From Chrysophaeum taylorii (Eukaryota > Sar > Pelagophyceae > Pelagomonadales > Pelagomonadaceae), in assembly GCA_029834535.1 (NCBI GenBank), contig JAQMWT010000314.1, forward strand, positions 620,001-684,000: a DNA stretch of 64,000 bases, in the 5' to 3' direction. A model generated the notes under the pieces. That model had not been told where the DNA came from, made no database searches, and saw only the letters and a list, made by a program, of their open reading frames with translations. Positions 27,701 through 42,700 of the stretch are shown here, piece by piece; positions within the stretch are counted from its first letter, which is position 1, and every line of letters starts with the position of its first letter. The position numbers and the translations under genes were made by a program.

Positions 27701-30700
27701 GGTGTTAGCGGGCTTCTCGTTTTTAGCTCGGGATCCTCGAATGCTGGGAACAGTGGGGGACTCCTTCTTGGATCCGGTGTTGCATCATCGGGTCGCGGCG
27801 GGATAGTTAACCTAGCAGTCGGTAGCGGCACTAGCGGTGCAGGCGGTTCTTTGAGTGCTGACGCCGGCCGGAGTACTTCACTAACAGGCGGCACGCTTGT
27901 CGTGACATCGGGTGAAGGGACGGCAACCAGCAGTGGCATCATTGCGATAGTCTCGGCGAACGCGGGTGTCCAAGGTGCAAGCGGGATGCTTATCTTCAGT
28001 TCGGGGAGTTCGTGTACAGGAAACAGCGGAACGTTGATGTTGGGCTCGGGTGTCGCGACTGCTGGCTCAGGAGGGTCGGTGAGCTTGGCAGTGGGAAGCG
28101 GTACGAGCGGCTTCGGCGGTGGGCTGACGTTGGCATCTGGACGCAGCACCGTAAAATCTGGCGGTGCGATCCTTGTGGAAAGCGGCGAGGGCACTGCAAC
28201 GAGTAGCGGTGCTGTGCACATTCGCAGTGCGAACTCTGGTGTTGGTGGAGCAAGTGGGTGCTTAATGTTTAGCACTGGGTCATCCCAGGCAGGAAATAGC
28301 GGCATGTTCTGTCTAGGCTCCGGTGCAGCTACTGGAGGTCGTGGGGGAGCAATACGCATCAACGCCGGCAGTGGCACGAGCGGCACAGGAGGCGCAATGA
28401 GCATCACTACCGGCAGAAGCACCGTGCACACTGGAGGAACGTTGGCTCTGTTTGCAAGCGAAGGGACCGCGACGAGTAGCGGCTCGTTGTTCGTGCGCAC
28501 GTCAAATAGTGGTGTCTCTGGAACGAGTGGACTTCTCGTGTTCAGCTCCGGTTCTTCAAATAATGGGAATGCGGGTGCGATCTTGCTGGGATCAGGTACT
28601 GGAACCAGTGGTCGCGGAGGAGCTGTGACTTTCAGTGTCGGAAGTGGCACCAGTGGCGCAGGTGGCGTGCTGTCCATCATTTCAGGGCGCAGTACATCAG
28701 CTACCGGCGGATTGATGCTACTAGAAACGGGTGAAGGCACCGCGACAAGTAGTGGAAATCTCTTTGTACGTACGGCAAACTCCGGCGTTGCCGGAATGAG
28801 CGGTATGCTGATTTTTAGTTCGGGATCTGCGGTCAGCGGCAACAGTGGGTGCGTGATAATCGGCTCGGGCACTGCGTCGTCCGGCCGCGGTGGTGCCATA
28901 ACCTTGAGTATCGGCAGTGGCACGAGTGGTGCCGGCGGAGAACTAGCATTGCAGTCCGGGAGAAGTACCACAGTCACTGGAGGCGCGGTCATCGTGAGTA
29001 GCGGTGAAGGAACGGCGTCGACAAGCGGTGCAATCCATATACAGAGCGCCAACAGCGGTGCAAGCGGTACGAGCGGATGCTTGGTTTTCAGCTCTGGATC
29101 CGCGAAGAGTGGAAACAGCGGCTTGATCAGCATCGGGACAGGGGCGTCTACGGCTGGACGGGGTGGCGCGGTGAAGATTGCCGTCGGTAGCGGCACGAGT
29201 GCAGCTGGTGGTCCTGTAAAGATTGAATCGGGACGTAGTACCAGCCACAGCGGCGGGGTCCTGCAATTGACTACGGGCGAAGGCACTGCCACGAGTAGCG
29301 GTAGCGTCATCGTTACGTCAGCGAATAGCGGGGTTGCAGGAGTGAGCGGCAGGCTTGTTTTCAGCTCGGGAAGTGCGACGGGCGGAAACTCGGGTTGTCT
29401 ATCGGTCGCGACTGGCACAAGCACTGGTGGTAGAGGCGGTGCGGTCATCATCAGCGCGGGTAGCGGTACGAGTGGCTCCGGAGGCGTCGTCGACGTGTGC
29501 GCTGGTCGTAGCACTGTGCACAGCGGCGGCAGTGTTGCTCTCCAAGGTGGTGAGGGCACTGCGACGAGCAGTGGTATGCTGGTTATCCAAAGTACCAATT
29601 CTGGTGTCGCTGGGGTCAGTGGGTGCCTCGTGTTCAGCAGTGGATCTGCAAAGAATGGAAACAGTGGATGCGTGGCGATCGGCACAGGTGCCGCATCGTC
29701 GGGTCGTGGTGGTGCGGTTGCGATTCACGTCGGGAGTGGTACGAGTGGAGCTGGTGGAACTGTGAGCGTGTCAGCTGGTAGAAGTACTTCCGTCTCGGGC
29801 GGCCATGTTGCCGTGATCAGCGGCGAAGGTACAGCCTCGAGTAGCGGCCAGATCATTATCCATACATCGAACAGCGGCGTCTCTGGAACGAGTGGTTTTT
29901 TGGTCTTCAGCAGTGGTTCCTCAAACGGTGGCAACAGTGGCAACTTGTGCGTGGGCACTGGTGCTTCGACCGCTGGTCGTGGTGGGGCCGTCACGCTTGC
30001 TGTCGGAAGTGGCACCAGTGGAAGTGGTGGTGTGTTCAGTATGCGATCCGGACGCAGCACGGTTCATACCGGAGGCACGGTGGGATTTACTTCAGGCGAA
30101 GGTACTACCACAAGCAGTGGAGCTTTGTACATCCAGACGGCAAACAGCGGTGTAGCCGGTGTAAGCGGGCTTTTGACTTTTAGCTCAGGATCATCGAATG
30201 ATGGGAATAGTGGTGCGCTCCTTGTGGGATCCGGTGCTGCGTCGTTGGGCCGCGGCGGGATAGTTAACCTAGCAGTCGGTAGCGGCACTAGCGGTGCAGG
30301 CGGTTCTTTGAGTGCTGACGCCGGTCGGAGTACTTCACTGACAGGCGGCACGCTTGTCGTGACATCGGGTGAAGGGACGACAACCAGCAGTGGTATCATT
30401 GCGATAGTCTCGGCGAACGCGGGTGTCCAAGGTGCAAGCGGGTTGCTCATCTTTAGCTCGGGAAGTTCGTGTTCTGGGAACAGCGGAATATTACTCTTGG
30501 GCTCGGGGGTCGCTACTGCTGGCTCGGGCGGCTCGGTGAGCGTGGCAGTCGGGAGCGGTACGAGCGGCTTCGGCGGTGGGCTGACGTTGGTATCTGGGCG
30601 CAGCACTGTAAAATCTGGCGGTTTGGTCCACGTTGAAAGCGGCGAGGGCACTGCAACGAGTAGCGGAGCCGTGCATATTCGCAGTTCGAACTCTGGCGTT

Positions 30701-33700
30701 GGTGGAACAAGTGGGTGCCTAGTGTTCAGCACTGGGTCATCCAAGACTGGGAATAGCGGCATGTTCTGTATAGGTTCCGGTGCTGCGACAGCAGGTCGTG
30801 GAGGGGCAGTTTGCATCAGTGCTGGCAGCGGCACCAGCGGCGCAGGAGGCGCAGTGAGCATCACCACCGGCAGAAGCACAGTGCACACTGGAGGCGCGTT
30901 AACTCTTTTTGCAGGTGAAGGAACCGCGACGAGTAGCGGCTCGTTGATTGTGCGCACAGCAAACAGCGGCGTTGAGGGAACAAGTGGCCTTCTTGTATTC
31001 AGCTCTGGGACGTCAAGAACTGGGAATGCGGGTGCGATAATGCTTGGATCGGGTGTGGGAACAACTGGCCGTGGAGGAGCAGTCAGCATCAGCGTCGGAA
31101 GTGGTACTAGTGGAGTGGGTGGCGCATTGTCTGTCGTTTCGGGGCGCAGCACGTCAGCTACCGGCGGACTGCTGCGTCTGAATTCGGGTGAAGGTACGGC
31201 AACGAGTAGTGGGATCCTGGTGGTGCGATCGGCAAATGCCGGCGTGGTTGGATCGAGCGGTCAGCTCATCTTCAGCTCTGGATCTGCCGTCGGTGGCAAC
31301 AGCGGCTGCGTGATGGTCGGCTCTGGCGCCGCATCTTCAGGCCGCGGTGGTGCAGTGACGTTGAGCGTCGGGAGCGGCACAAGTGGCGCTGGCGGTGAAC
31401 TGACCATACAGCCTGGTCGCAGTACATCAGTGAGTGGAGGCACTGTTGTAGTGAATAGTGGTGAAGGAACAGCCACGAGCAGCGGGGTCATCTTCTGCAA
31501 GAGTGCGAACAGCGGTGTTAGCGGCGCGAGCGGGTTCTTGGTCTTTAGTTCCGGTTCTGCAAACAGTGGAAATAGCGGCATGATCAGCATCGGAACTGGA
31601 GCGTCCTCTGTCGGTCGGGGCGGCACAATTAAAATCGCAGTCGGCAGCGGCACGAGCGCGGCTGGTGGTTTCGTCAAGATTGAAGCGGGTCGAAGTAACA
31701 CCCATAGCGGCGGGATGCTGCAGTGGACCTCCGGCGAAGGCACTGCTACTAGTAGTGGTAGCATTATCGTTACATCAGCGAATAGTGGGGTTATCGGTGT
31801 GAGTGGTAAGCTCGTCTTCAGCACAGGAAGTGCGACGGGCGGAAACTCGGGTTGTCTATCGGTCGCGTCTGGCACGAGTACTGCTGGTAGAGGCGGCGCG
31901 GTCATCATCAGCGCTGGCAGCGGTACGAGCGGCTCCGGAGGCATCATTAACGTGTGTGCTGGTCGTACCACTGTACACAGCGGCGGTAGCGTCGTGTTTC
32001 GGAGTGGTGAGGGCACAGCGACGAGCAGCGGTATGGTGGTTATCAAAAGTAGCAATTCTGGCGTTGCTGGAGTAAGTGGCCACCTCGTGTTCAGCACCGG
32101 ATCGGCCAAAAGTGGCAACAGCGGGTGCGTGATGCTCGGCACCGGAGCCGCATCGTCAGGCCGCGGCGGTGGGGTTGCGATCCACGTCGGAAGTGGTACC
32201 AGCGGAGCTGGAGGCGCTCTGAGCGCATCTGCGGGTAGAAGTACTTCTGTCTCGGGCGGGTGCGTCGTGGTGACAAGCGGCGAAGGTACAGCCTCGAGTA
32301 GCGGCCACATTGCCATCCAAACTTCAAACAGTGGCGTCTCAGGGGCGAGTGGTCGTCTAGTCTTTAGCAGTGGTTCCTCGAACACTGGCAATAGCGGCTA
32401 CCTGTTTATGGGCTCTGGTGCTTCGACCGCTGGTTGCGGTGGGGCTGTCACACTTGGCGTAGGGAGTGGCACTAGCGGAAGTGGTGGCGTGCTGAGTATG
32501 CAATCTGGACGCAGCACGGTACATACTGGGGGCACGTTAAGACTCACTACAGCCGAAGGTACTGCCAGCAGCAGCGGAGCTCTTTACATGCAGACGGCTA
32601 ACGGCGGCGTGGGAGGTGCAAGTGGGCTTCTGGTCTTCAGCTCGGGATCTTCGAATGTTGGGAATAGTGGTGCTCTCCTACTGGGATCCGGTGCTGCATC
32701 GTCGGGTCGCAGTGGGGCAGTGAGTCTAGCAGTCGGCAGCGGCACCAGCGGTGCAGGTGGCACTTTGAGCATGGTGGGTGGTCGGAGTACTTCTGCGACA
32801 GGCGGCGCCCTTATCGTGACTTCAGGCGAAGGTACGGCATCTAGCAGTGGCATCATCGCGATAGTCTCGGCGAACGCTGGTGTTCAAGGTGGAAGTGGGA
32901 TGCTCATCTTTAGCTCGGGAAGTTCGTGTTCGGGGAACAGCGGATCGTTGGTGTTGGGTTCGGGTGAGGCAACTGCGGGCTCAGGCGGCTCGGTGAGTAT
33001 TGCAGTCGGGAGCGGTACGAGCGGCTCAGGTGGTGGGCTCACAGTAGTGTCTGGACGCAGCACTGTAGAATCTGGCGGCATTGTCTACCTTAGTAGCGGC
33101 GAAGGCACGGCTACGAGCAGCGGAGCCATCCTCATCCATAGTGCGAACTCGGGTGTTAGTGGAACCAGCGGATGCCTAGTGTTCAGTTCTGGTTCATCTA
33201 AGGCAGGGAATAGCGGCATGTGTTGCCTCGGCTCAGGTGCTGCGACAGCAGGTCGTAGTGGGGCAATAAGCATCAGTGCCGGCAGCGGCACGAGCGGCGC
33301 AGGAGGCGCGGTGAGCATCACCGCCGGCAGGAGCACCGTGCACACTGGAGGGGCCTTGGCTCTATTTGCAAGCGAAGGAACCGCGACGAGTAGCGGCTCG
33401 TTGATTGTGTGCACGGCAAATGGCGGCGTCGCGGGAACGAGTGGCCTCCTTGTATTCAGCTCTGGGACATCGAAAACTGGAAACTCGGGTGCGATAATGC
33501 TCGGATCAGGTGTGGGAACAACTGGTCGTGGCGGAGCAGTGACTATCAGTGTTGGAAGTGGTACAAGTGGCGCTGGTGGCGCGTTGTCCATCACTTCTGG
33601 ACGCAGTATATCAGCTACCGGCGGACTGATGCTACTTGAGACGGGTGAAGGCACGGCAACCAGTAGTGGAAACCTCATAATGCAATCGGCAAACGCAGGC

Positions 33701-36700
33701 ATGGCTGGAACGAGTGGTTTGCTTATCTTTAGCTCTGGATCTGCGGTCAGCGGCAACAGCGGGCACGTGATGATCGGGTCTGGCGCCACGTCATCGGGTC
33801 GCGGAGGCTCGGTTACATTGAGTATCGGGAGCGGTACGAGTGGTGCTGGCGGAGAACTGACATTGCGGTCTGGTCGGAGTACGTCAGTAACTGGAGGTGC
33901 AGTCGTAATAAATAGTGGTGAAGGAACGGCCTCGAGTAGCGGTGCAATTATTGTTCAGAGCGCCAACAGCGGTGTAAGCGGTGCGAGTGGGTGCTTAGTC
34001 TTCAGTTCGGGATCCTCGAAGAGTGGAAACAGCGGTGTGATCACCATCGGGACGGGCGCATCTACAGCTGGACGGGGCGGCACCGTGAGAATCACGGTTG
34101 GCAGCGGCACGAGCGCTGCTGGTGGCCTTGTTAAGATTGAATCGGGACGAAGTACCAGCCAAACCGGCGGTCTTTTACAATTGAATACAGGCGAAGGCAC
34201 CGCTACGAGTAGCGGTAGCGTCATTGTTACTTCTGCAAATAGCGGTGTTGCGGGAGTAAGTGGCAAGCTTGTTTTCAGCTCGGGAAGTGCCGCGGGTGGA
34301 AACTCGGGTTGTTTGACTGTCGCATCTGGCACGAGCACTGGCGGCAGAGGTGGCGCAGTTATCATTAGCGCTGGCAGCGGCACGAGCGGCTCTGGAGGCA
34401 TCATTGACCTGTGCGCTGGTCGCAGCACTGTACACAGCGGCGGATGCGTGGCCATTGAGAGCGGCGAAGGTACAGCGACTAGCAGTGGCATGTTATTTTT
34501 TCACAGCAGCAATTCCGGTATCGCTGGTGTCAGTGGCTGCCTTGTGTTCAGCAGTGGTTCGGCAAAGAGTGGTAACAGCGGGTGCATAATTATCGGCTCG
34601 GGCACCGCGTCGTCCGGACGTGGGGGTGCCGTGACTTTGAGCATCGGCAGTGGCACGAGTGGCTCTGGCGGAGATCTGACATTGCGGTCTGGTCGGAGTA
34701 CTATGATGACTGGGGGTGCTGTCACCATGAGTAGTGGCGAAGGAACGGCTTCAAGTAGCGGCGCAATCTACATTCAGAGCTGCAACAGCGGTGTAAGCGG
34801 TACAAGCGGATGCTTGGTTTTCAGCTCTGGATCCGCGAAGAGTGGAAACAGCGGCTTGATCAGCATCGGGACAGGGGCGTCTACGGCTGGACGGGGTGGC
34901 GCAGTGAAGATCGCCGTCGGGAGCGGCACGAGTGCAGCTGGTGGTCCTGTCAAGATTGAATCGGGACGTAGTACCAGCCACAGCGGCGGGGTCCTGCAAT
35001 TGACTACGGGCGAAGGCACTGCCACGAGTAGCGGTAGCGTCATCGTTACGTCAGCGAATAGCGGGGTTGCAGGAGTGAGCGGCAGGCTTGTTTTCAGCTC
35101 GGGAAGTTCGACGGGCGGAAACTCGGGTTGTCTATCGGTCGCGACTGGCACAAGCACTGGTGGTAGAGGCGGTGCGGTCATCATCAGCGCGGGTAGCGGT
35201 ACGAGCGGCTCCGGAGGCGTCGTCGATGTGTGTGCTGGTCGTAGCACTGTACACAGCGGCGGTAGCGTCGTATTTAGGAGTGGTGAGGGCACAGCGACGA
35301 GCAGTGGCATGCTGGTTATCCAAAGTAGCAATTCTGGTGTCGCTGGAGTCAGTGGTTCCCTCGTGTTCAGCACCGGATCTGCCAAAGGTGGAAACAGCGG
35401 GTGCGTGATGATTGGCACCGGAGCCGCGTCGTCGGGGCGTGGCGGTGCGGTTGCGATCCAAATCGGGAGCGGTACAAGCGGAGCTGGAGGCGCTTTGAGC
35501 TTATCGGCCGGTAGAAGTACTTCCGTCTCCGGCGGGTGCGTTGCCGTGACCAGCGGCGAAGGTACTGCTTCGAGTAGCGGCCGGATCTTCATCCAAACGT
35601 CGAACAGCGGCGTTTCCGGAACGAGTGGCTGTTTGGTCTTTAGCAGTGGTTCCTCGAACACCGGCAATAGCGGCTTCCTATGTGTGGGCTCTGGTGCTTC
35701 GACCTCTGGTCGTGGTGGTGCTGTTACTCTGGATGTAGGGAGTGGCACCAGTGGAAGTGGCGGTGCGCTCAGTGTGCGATCCGGACGCAGCACGGTTCAC
35801 ACTGGGGGCATGGTTAGATTCACCGCGGCCGAAGGTACTTCCACTAGCAGTGGGTCACTGTACATTCAGACAGCCAACGGTGGCGTGGGCGGCGTTAGCG
35901 GGCTTCTGGTGTTCAGCTCAGGATCCTCGAGTGCTGGAAATAGTGGTGCGCTCCTTCTGGGATCCGGCGCCGCATCGTCGGGTCGAGGTGGGGCAATATT
36001 GCTGACTGTAGGTAGCGGGACCAGCGGCGCAGGTGGCTCTTTGAAGGCTGACGCTGGTCGAAGTACATCAGTAACCGGTGGCTCGCTACTCTTGACTTCG
36101 GGTGAAGGGACGGCATCCAGTAGTGGGATCATTGCGATAGTTTCAGCGAACGCGGGAGTGCAAGGTATAAGTGGAAGACTCATCTTCAGCTCGGGAAGTT
36201 CGTGTACTGGTAACAGTGGAACAATAATGTTGGGCTCGAGCGTGGCAACTGCGGGCTCGGGCGGTTCAGTGAGTGTTGCAGTCGGGAGCGGTACTAGCGG
36301 CGTCGGCGGTGGGCTGACGTTGGTATCTGGACGCAGCACTGTAGAATCTGGTGGTACGGTCCATGTTGAAAGCGGCGAGGGCACTGCAACGAGCAGCGGA
36401 GCTGTGCACATTCGTAGTGCAAACTCGGGCGTTAGTGGAACAAGTGGCTGCCTAGTGTTCAGCACTGGGTCGTCCAAGACAGGGAATAGCGGCATGTTCT
36501 GCCTAGGTACCGGTGCTGCGACAGCAGGTCGCGGCGGGGGAATCAGCATCAGTGCTGGCAGTGGCACGAGCGGTGCAGGAGGCGCAGTAAGTATCGCCAC
36601 CGGTAGGAGCACTGTGCTTACTGGAGGAGCCTTGACTCTGTTTGCGAGCGAAGGAACCACGACGAGTAGCGGCTCGTTGTTGGTTCGCACGGCAAATGGC

Positions 36701-39700
36701 GGCGGCGTGGGAACGAGTGGTCTCCTTGTATTCAGCTCCGGTACGTCGAATAATGGGAACGCTGGTGCGATATTGCTAGGATCGGGTGTAGGAACAACTG
36801 GCCGTGGAGGAGCAGTGACTATCAGTGTTGGAAGTGGTACAAGTGGCGCTGGTGGCGTAATGTCCATCAAATCTGGGCGCAGTACTTCAGCTACCGGCGG
36901 ACTGATGCGACTTGAGACCGGTGAAGGCACGGCAGCCAGTAGTGGAAATCTCATAGTGCGATCGGCAAACGCGGGCATGGCTGGAACGAGTGGTTTGCTT
37001 GTCTTTAGCTCTGGATCTGCGGTCAGCGCTAACAGCGGGTGCGTGATGATTGGTTCTGGCGCTGCATCTTCGGGGCGCGGTGGTGACTTGACGTTGAGCG
37101 TTGGCAGCGGCACAAGTGGCGCCGGCGGAGAACTAACATTGCGGCCTGGTCGGAGTACATCAGTAAGTGGAGGTTCTATCATCGTGCTCAGCGGTGAAGG
37201 GACGGCATCGAGTAGCGGTGCAATCTTTATTCGGAGCGCAAACAGCGGGGTCATCGGTACGAGCGGATGCTTGGTATTCAGTTCTGGAACTACGAAGGGT
37301 GGAAACAGCGGAATGATCAGCATCGGGACCGGCGCGTCTACTGCAGGCCGGGGTGGCGCTGTGAGAATCGTCGGTGGTAGCGGTACGAGCGGCTCCGGAG
37401 GTATCATTGACGTGTGCGCTGGTCGTAGCACTGTACACAGCGGCGGCAGCATCGTCATTGAGAGCGGCGAAGGTACAGCGAGTAGCAGTGGCATGTTGGT
37501 TATCCAGAGTAGTAATGCAGGAGTCGCTGGAGTCAGTGGTTGCCTTGTGTTCAGCAGTGGTTCTGCAAAGAATGGAAACAGTGGATGCGTGATGATCGGC
37601 ACCGGAGTCTCATCGTCGGGGCGTGGCGGTGCAGTTGCGATCCAAATCGGGAGCGGTACAAGCGGCGCTGGAGGCGCTTTGAGCGTATCTGCTGGTAGAA
37701 GTACTTCCGTCTCAGGCGGGTGCGTTGCCGTGACCAGTGGCGAAGGGACTGCTTCAAGTAGTGGCCAGATCTTCATCCAAACGTCGAACAGCGGCGTTTC
37801 CGGAACGAGTGGTTGTTTGGTCTTTAGCAGTGGTTCCTCGAACACCGGCAATAGCGGCTACTTGTCTATGGGCTCTAGTGCTTCGACCGCTGGTCGTGGT
37901 GGTGCCGTTACTCTGGCTGTAGGGAGTGGCACCAGTGGAAGTGGCGGTGCTCTCAGTGTGCGATCCGGACGCAGCACGGTTCATACTGGGGGCATGGTTA
38001 GATTCACCACAGCCGAAGGTACTTCCACTAGCAGTGGGTCACTGTACATTGAGACAGCCAACGGTGGCGTGAGCGGCGTTAGCGGGCTTCTGGTGTTCAG
38101 CTCAGGATCCTCGAGTGCTGGAAATAGTGGTGCGCTCCTTCTGGGATCCGGCGCCGCATCGTCGGGTCGAGGTGGGGCAATATGGCTGACTGTAGGTAGC
38201 GGGACCAGCGGCGCAGGTGGCTCTTTGAAGGCTGACGCTGGTCGAAGTACATCAGTAACCGGTGGCTCGCTACTCTTGACTTCGGGTGAAGGGACGGCAT
38301 CCAGTAGTGGGATCATCGCGATAGTTTCAGCGAACGCGGGAGTGCAAGGTATAAGTGGAAGACTCATCTTCAGCTCCGGAAGTTCGTGTACTGGGAACAG
38401 CGGAACATTGATGTTGGCCTCAGGCATCGCGACTGCCGGCTCGGGCGGCTCGATGAGCCTGACAGTCGGGAGCGGTACGAGCGGCTTAGGCGGCAGGTTG
38501 ATGTTGATGTCTGGACGCAGCACAGTCAAGTCTGGGGGTATTATCCACTTGGGAAGTGGCGAGGGCACTGCAACGAGTAGCGGAGCTGTCCACATTCGCA
38601 GTGCAAACTCTGGTGTTGGTGGAACAAGCGGGTGCCTAGTGTTTAGCACTGGGTCATCCAAGGCAGGAAATAGCGGCATGTTATGTTTAGGCTCCGGTTC
38701 AGCGACCGGAGGTCGTGGCGGGGCAATACGCATCAGCGCCGGCAGTGGCACGAGCGGCACAGGAGGAGCGATGAGCATCACCACTGGAAGAAGCACCGTG
38801 CACACTGGAGGCTCCTTGGCCCTGTTTGTAAGCGAAGGAACCGCAACGAGTAGCGGCTCTTTGTTCGTGTGCACGGCAAATAGTGGTGTCGCGGGAACAA
38901 GTGGGCTCCTCGTGTTCAGCTCCGGTTCTTCAAGCAATGGGAATGCGGGTGCGATAATATTAGGATCTGGTGTTGGAACAACTGGTCGCGGAGGAGCAGC
39001 GAGCATCAGCGTCGGCAGTGGTACAAGTGGCGCTGGTGGCGTGTTATCCATCAATTCAGGCCGCAGTACATCAGCTACAGGCGGAGTGATAAGAATTGAG
39101 ACGGGTGAAGGTACGGCGACGAGTAGTGGGACCCTTGCGTTGAGATCGGCAAACGCCGGCGTGGCTGGAACGAGCGGTCAGCTGATTTTCAGTTCTGGTT
39201 CTGCAGTGAGCGGTAACAGCGGGTGCGTAATGATCGGCTCGGGCGCGGCGTCGTCGGGCTGCGGTGGTGCTTTGATTTTGAGCGTTGGCAGCGGCACAAG
39301 TGGCGCCGGCGGAGACGTGTCAATGCGGTCTGGTCGTAGTACATTAGTAAGTGGAGGTTCTATCATCATGCAAAGCGGTGAAGGGACGGCATCGAGCAGC
39401 GGTGCGATCTTTATTAAGAGTGCAAACGGCGGGGTTTGTGGAACAAGCGGATGCTTGGTCTTCAGTTCGGGATCTACGAAGGGTGGAAACAGCGGCATGA
39501 TCAGCATTGGTACTGGCGCGTCGACGGCCGGTCGTGGCGGCGCAGTAAAGATCGCCGTAGGTAGCGGCACAAGTGCCGTTGGTGGTCTCGTGAAGATTGA
39601 ATCCGGGCGAAGTATCACTCACAGCGGTGGCCTGCTGCAAATTTCCACCGGCGAAGGTACGACCACTAGTAGTGGAAGCGTTATCGTTACGTCAGCGAAC

Positions 39701-42700
39701 AGCGGGGTCGCCGGAGTGAGTGGTAAGCTTGTCTTCAGCTCGGGAAGTGCCACGGGCGGAAACTCGGGGTGCTTAATCGTTGCTTCTGGTGCGAGCACTG
39801 GCGGCAGAGGCGGTGCGGTCATCATCAGCGCGGGCAGCGGTACGAGCGGCTCCGGAGGCATCATAGACGTGAACGCTGGTCGTAGCACTGTACACAGTGG
39901 GGGAAGCGTCGTCATTAAGAGCGGCGAGGGTACAGCGTCGAGTAGTGGTATGTTGGTTGTCCAAAGTAGTAATTCCGGCGTTGCTGGAGTGAGTGGCTGC
40001 CTCGTGTTCAGCAGCGGCTCGGCCAAGAATGGAAACAGCGGATGCGTTATGATTGGCAGCGGTGTCGCAACGTCAGGCCGCGGCGGTGCGGTTGCGATCC
40101 ACGTTGGGAGTGGTACGAGCGGAGCTGGAGGCGGTTTTAGTGTATCCGCTGGTAGAAGTACTTCCGTCTCAGGCGGGTGCATTGCCGTGACCAGCGGCGA
40201 AGGGACTGCTACGAGTAGCGGCCAGATCTCTATCCAAACGTCGAACAGCGGCGTCTCTGGAACGAGCGGTCGATTGGTCTTCAGCAGTGGTTCCACAAAC
40301 ACTGGCAACAGCGGCCACCTGTGTGTGGGTTCTGGTGCTTCGACCGCTGGTCGTGGTGGGGGAGTCACACTAGGTGTAGGGAGTGGCACTAGTGGAAGTG
40401 GTGGCGTGCTGAGTATGCAATCTGGACGCAGCACGGTTCATACTGGGGGCACGTTAAGAATCACTACAGCCGAAGGTACTGCCACAAGCAGTGGAGCTCT
40501 TTACATGCAGACGGCTAACGGCGGCGCGGTCGGTGCAAGTGGGCTTCTGGTCTTCAGCTCAGGATCTTCGAATGCTGGGAATAGTGGTGCTCTCCTTCTG
40601 GGATCTGGTCCTGCGTCGTCGGGCCGCGGTGGGGCAGCGAGGCTAAGTGTTGGTAGCGGTACTAGCGGCTCTGGTGGCTGTTTGAGAGCGGACGCCGGTC
40701 GGAGTACTTCTGTGACAGGCGGTGCGCTTACCGTAACTTCAGGCGAAGGGACGGCATCCAGCAGCGGCATCATCACGATAGTCTCGGCGAACGCGGGATT
40801 CCAAGGTTCAAGTGGTATGCTTATCTTTAGCTCGGGAAGTTCGTCTACCGGGAACAGCGGAACATTGAAGATGGGGTCGGGGGTCGCGACTACCGGCTCA
40901 GGCGGCTCAGTGAGCCTGACAGTCGGAAGCGGTACGAGTGGCTTTGGCGGTGAGCTCACGTTGCTGTCGGGACGCAGTACGGTCAAGTCTGGCGGTATTG
41001 TCTACCTGAGTAGCGGCGAAGGCACCGCAACGAGCAGTGGAGCCATACTCATCCGTAGTGCGAACTCTGGCGTGAGTGGATCCAGCGGATGCCTAGTATT
41101 TAGCTCTGGGTCTTCAAAGTCGGGAAATAGCGGCATGTTCTGCCTAGGCTCCGGTGCTGCGACTGCTGGTCGTGGCGGGTCAATAAGAGTCGGTGTTGGC
41201 AGCGGCACGAGCGGGTCAGGAGGCGCGATGAGCATCATCACCGGTAGAAGCACCGCACACACTGGAGGAGCCTTGGCTCTGTTCGCAAGCGAAGGAACCG
41301 CCACAAGTAGCGGATCGTTGCTCATGCGCACGGCAAATAGCGGCGTCGCGGGAACGAGCGGGCTCCTCGTGTTCAGCTCCGGGTCGTCGAAAACTGGGAA
41401 TACGGGTGCGATAATGTTAGGATCCGGTGTCGGAACAACTGGTCGCGGAGGAGCAGTGAGTATCAGCGTCGGAAGCGGTACAAGTGGCGCTGGTGGCGTG
41501 TTGTCCATCAATTCGGGACGCAGTACAGTAACTACCGGTGGATTGATGCGACTTGAGACCGGTGAAGGCACTGCGACTAGTAGTGGGATGATCGTGGTGC
41601 AATCGGCAAACGCCGGTGTGGCTGGAACGAGCGGTTTGTTGACATTTAGCTCGGGATCTGCAGTGAGCGGCAACAGCGGATGCGTGATGATCGGCTCAGG
41701 TGCCGCATCTTTTGGTCGCGGTGGTGCCGTAACTTTGAGTATCGGCAGCGGTACCAGTGGTGCTGGCGGAGATCTGACTTTGCGGTCTGGTCGAAGTACG
41801 TCCGTGAGCGGAGGTTCTATCACCGTGCATAGCAGCGAAGGGACAGCTACGAGTAGTGGTGCGATCTTCATTCAGAGTGCAAACAGCGGGGTCAGCGGGA
41901 TCAGTGGATGCTTGATCTTCAGTTCTGGATCCGCGAAAGGTGGAAACAGCGGTGCGATAAATGTTGGGACGGGCACGTCGACGGCGGGTCGCGGCGGCGC
42001 AGTGAAGATCGCCGTTGGTAGCGGCACAAGTGCTGCTGGTGGTCTCGTGAAGATTGAATCCGGGCGAAGTATCACTCACAGCGGTGGCCTGCTGCAAATT
42101 TCCACCGGCGAAGGTACGACCACTAGTAGTGGAAGCGTTATCGTTACGTCAGCGAACAGCGGTGGTGCCGGAGTGAGTGGTAAGCTTGTCTTCAGCTCCG
42201 GGAGTGCCACGGGCGGAAACTCGGGGTGCTTAATCGTTGCTTCTGGTGCGAGCACTGGCGGCAGAGGCGGTGCGGTCATCATCAGCACGGGCAGCGGTAC
42301 GAGCGGCTCCGGAGGCATCATAGACGTGAACGCTGGTCGTAGCACTGTACACAGCGGCGGAAGCGTCGTCATTAAGAGCGGCGAGGGTACAGCGTCGAGT
42401 AGTGGTATGTTGGTTATCCAAAGTAGTAATTCCGGCGTTGCTGGAGTGAGTGGCTGCCTCGTGTTCAGCAGCGGCTCGGCCAAGAATGGAAACAGCGGAT
42501 GCGTTATGATTGGCAGCGGTGTCGCAACGTCAGGCCGCGGCGGTGCGGTTGCGATCCACGTTGGGAGTGGTACGAGCGGAGCTGGAGGCGGTTTGAGTGT
42601 ATCCGCTGGTAGAAGTACTTCCGTCTCAGGCGGGTGCATTGCCGTGACCAGCGGCGAAGGGACTGCTACGAGTAGCGGCCAGATCTCTATCCAAACGTCG

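Noticed and set aside
27607-29685. Long Pro-rich minus-strand open frames (up to 692 codons here, others at 25150-26535, 35866-37851, 60886-62502)
   Set aside because: They are shadows of the + strand gene. Their codons cover the third base of one sense codon and the first two of the next, so GGN, AGY and ACN become Pro, Leu and Val. A stop in this frame needs a sense Tyr, His or Gln codon after certain third bases, and those residues are rare in this protein.
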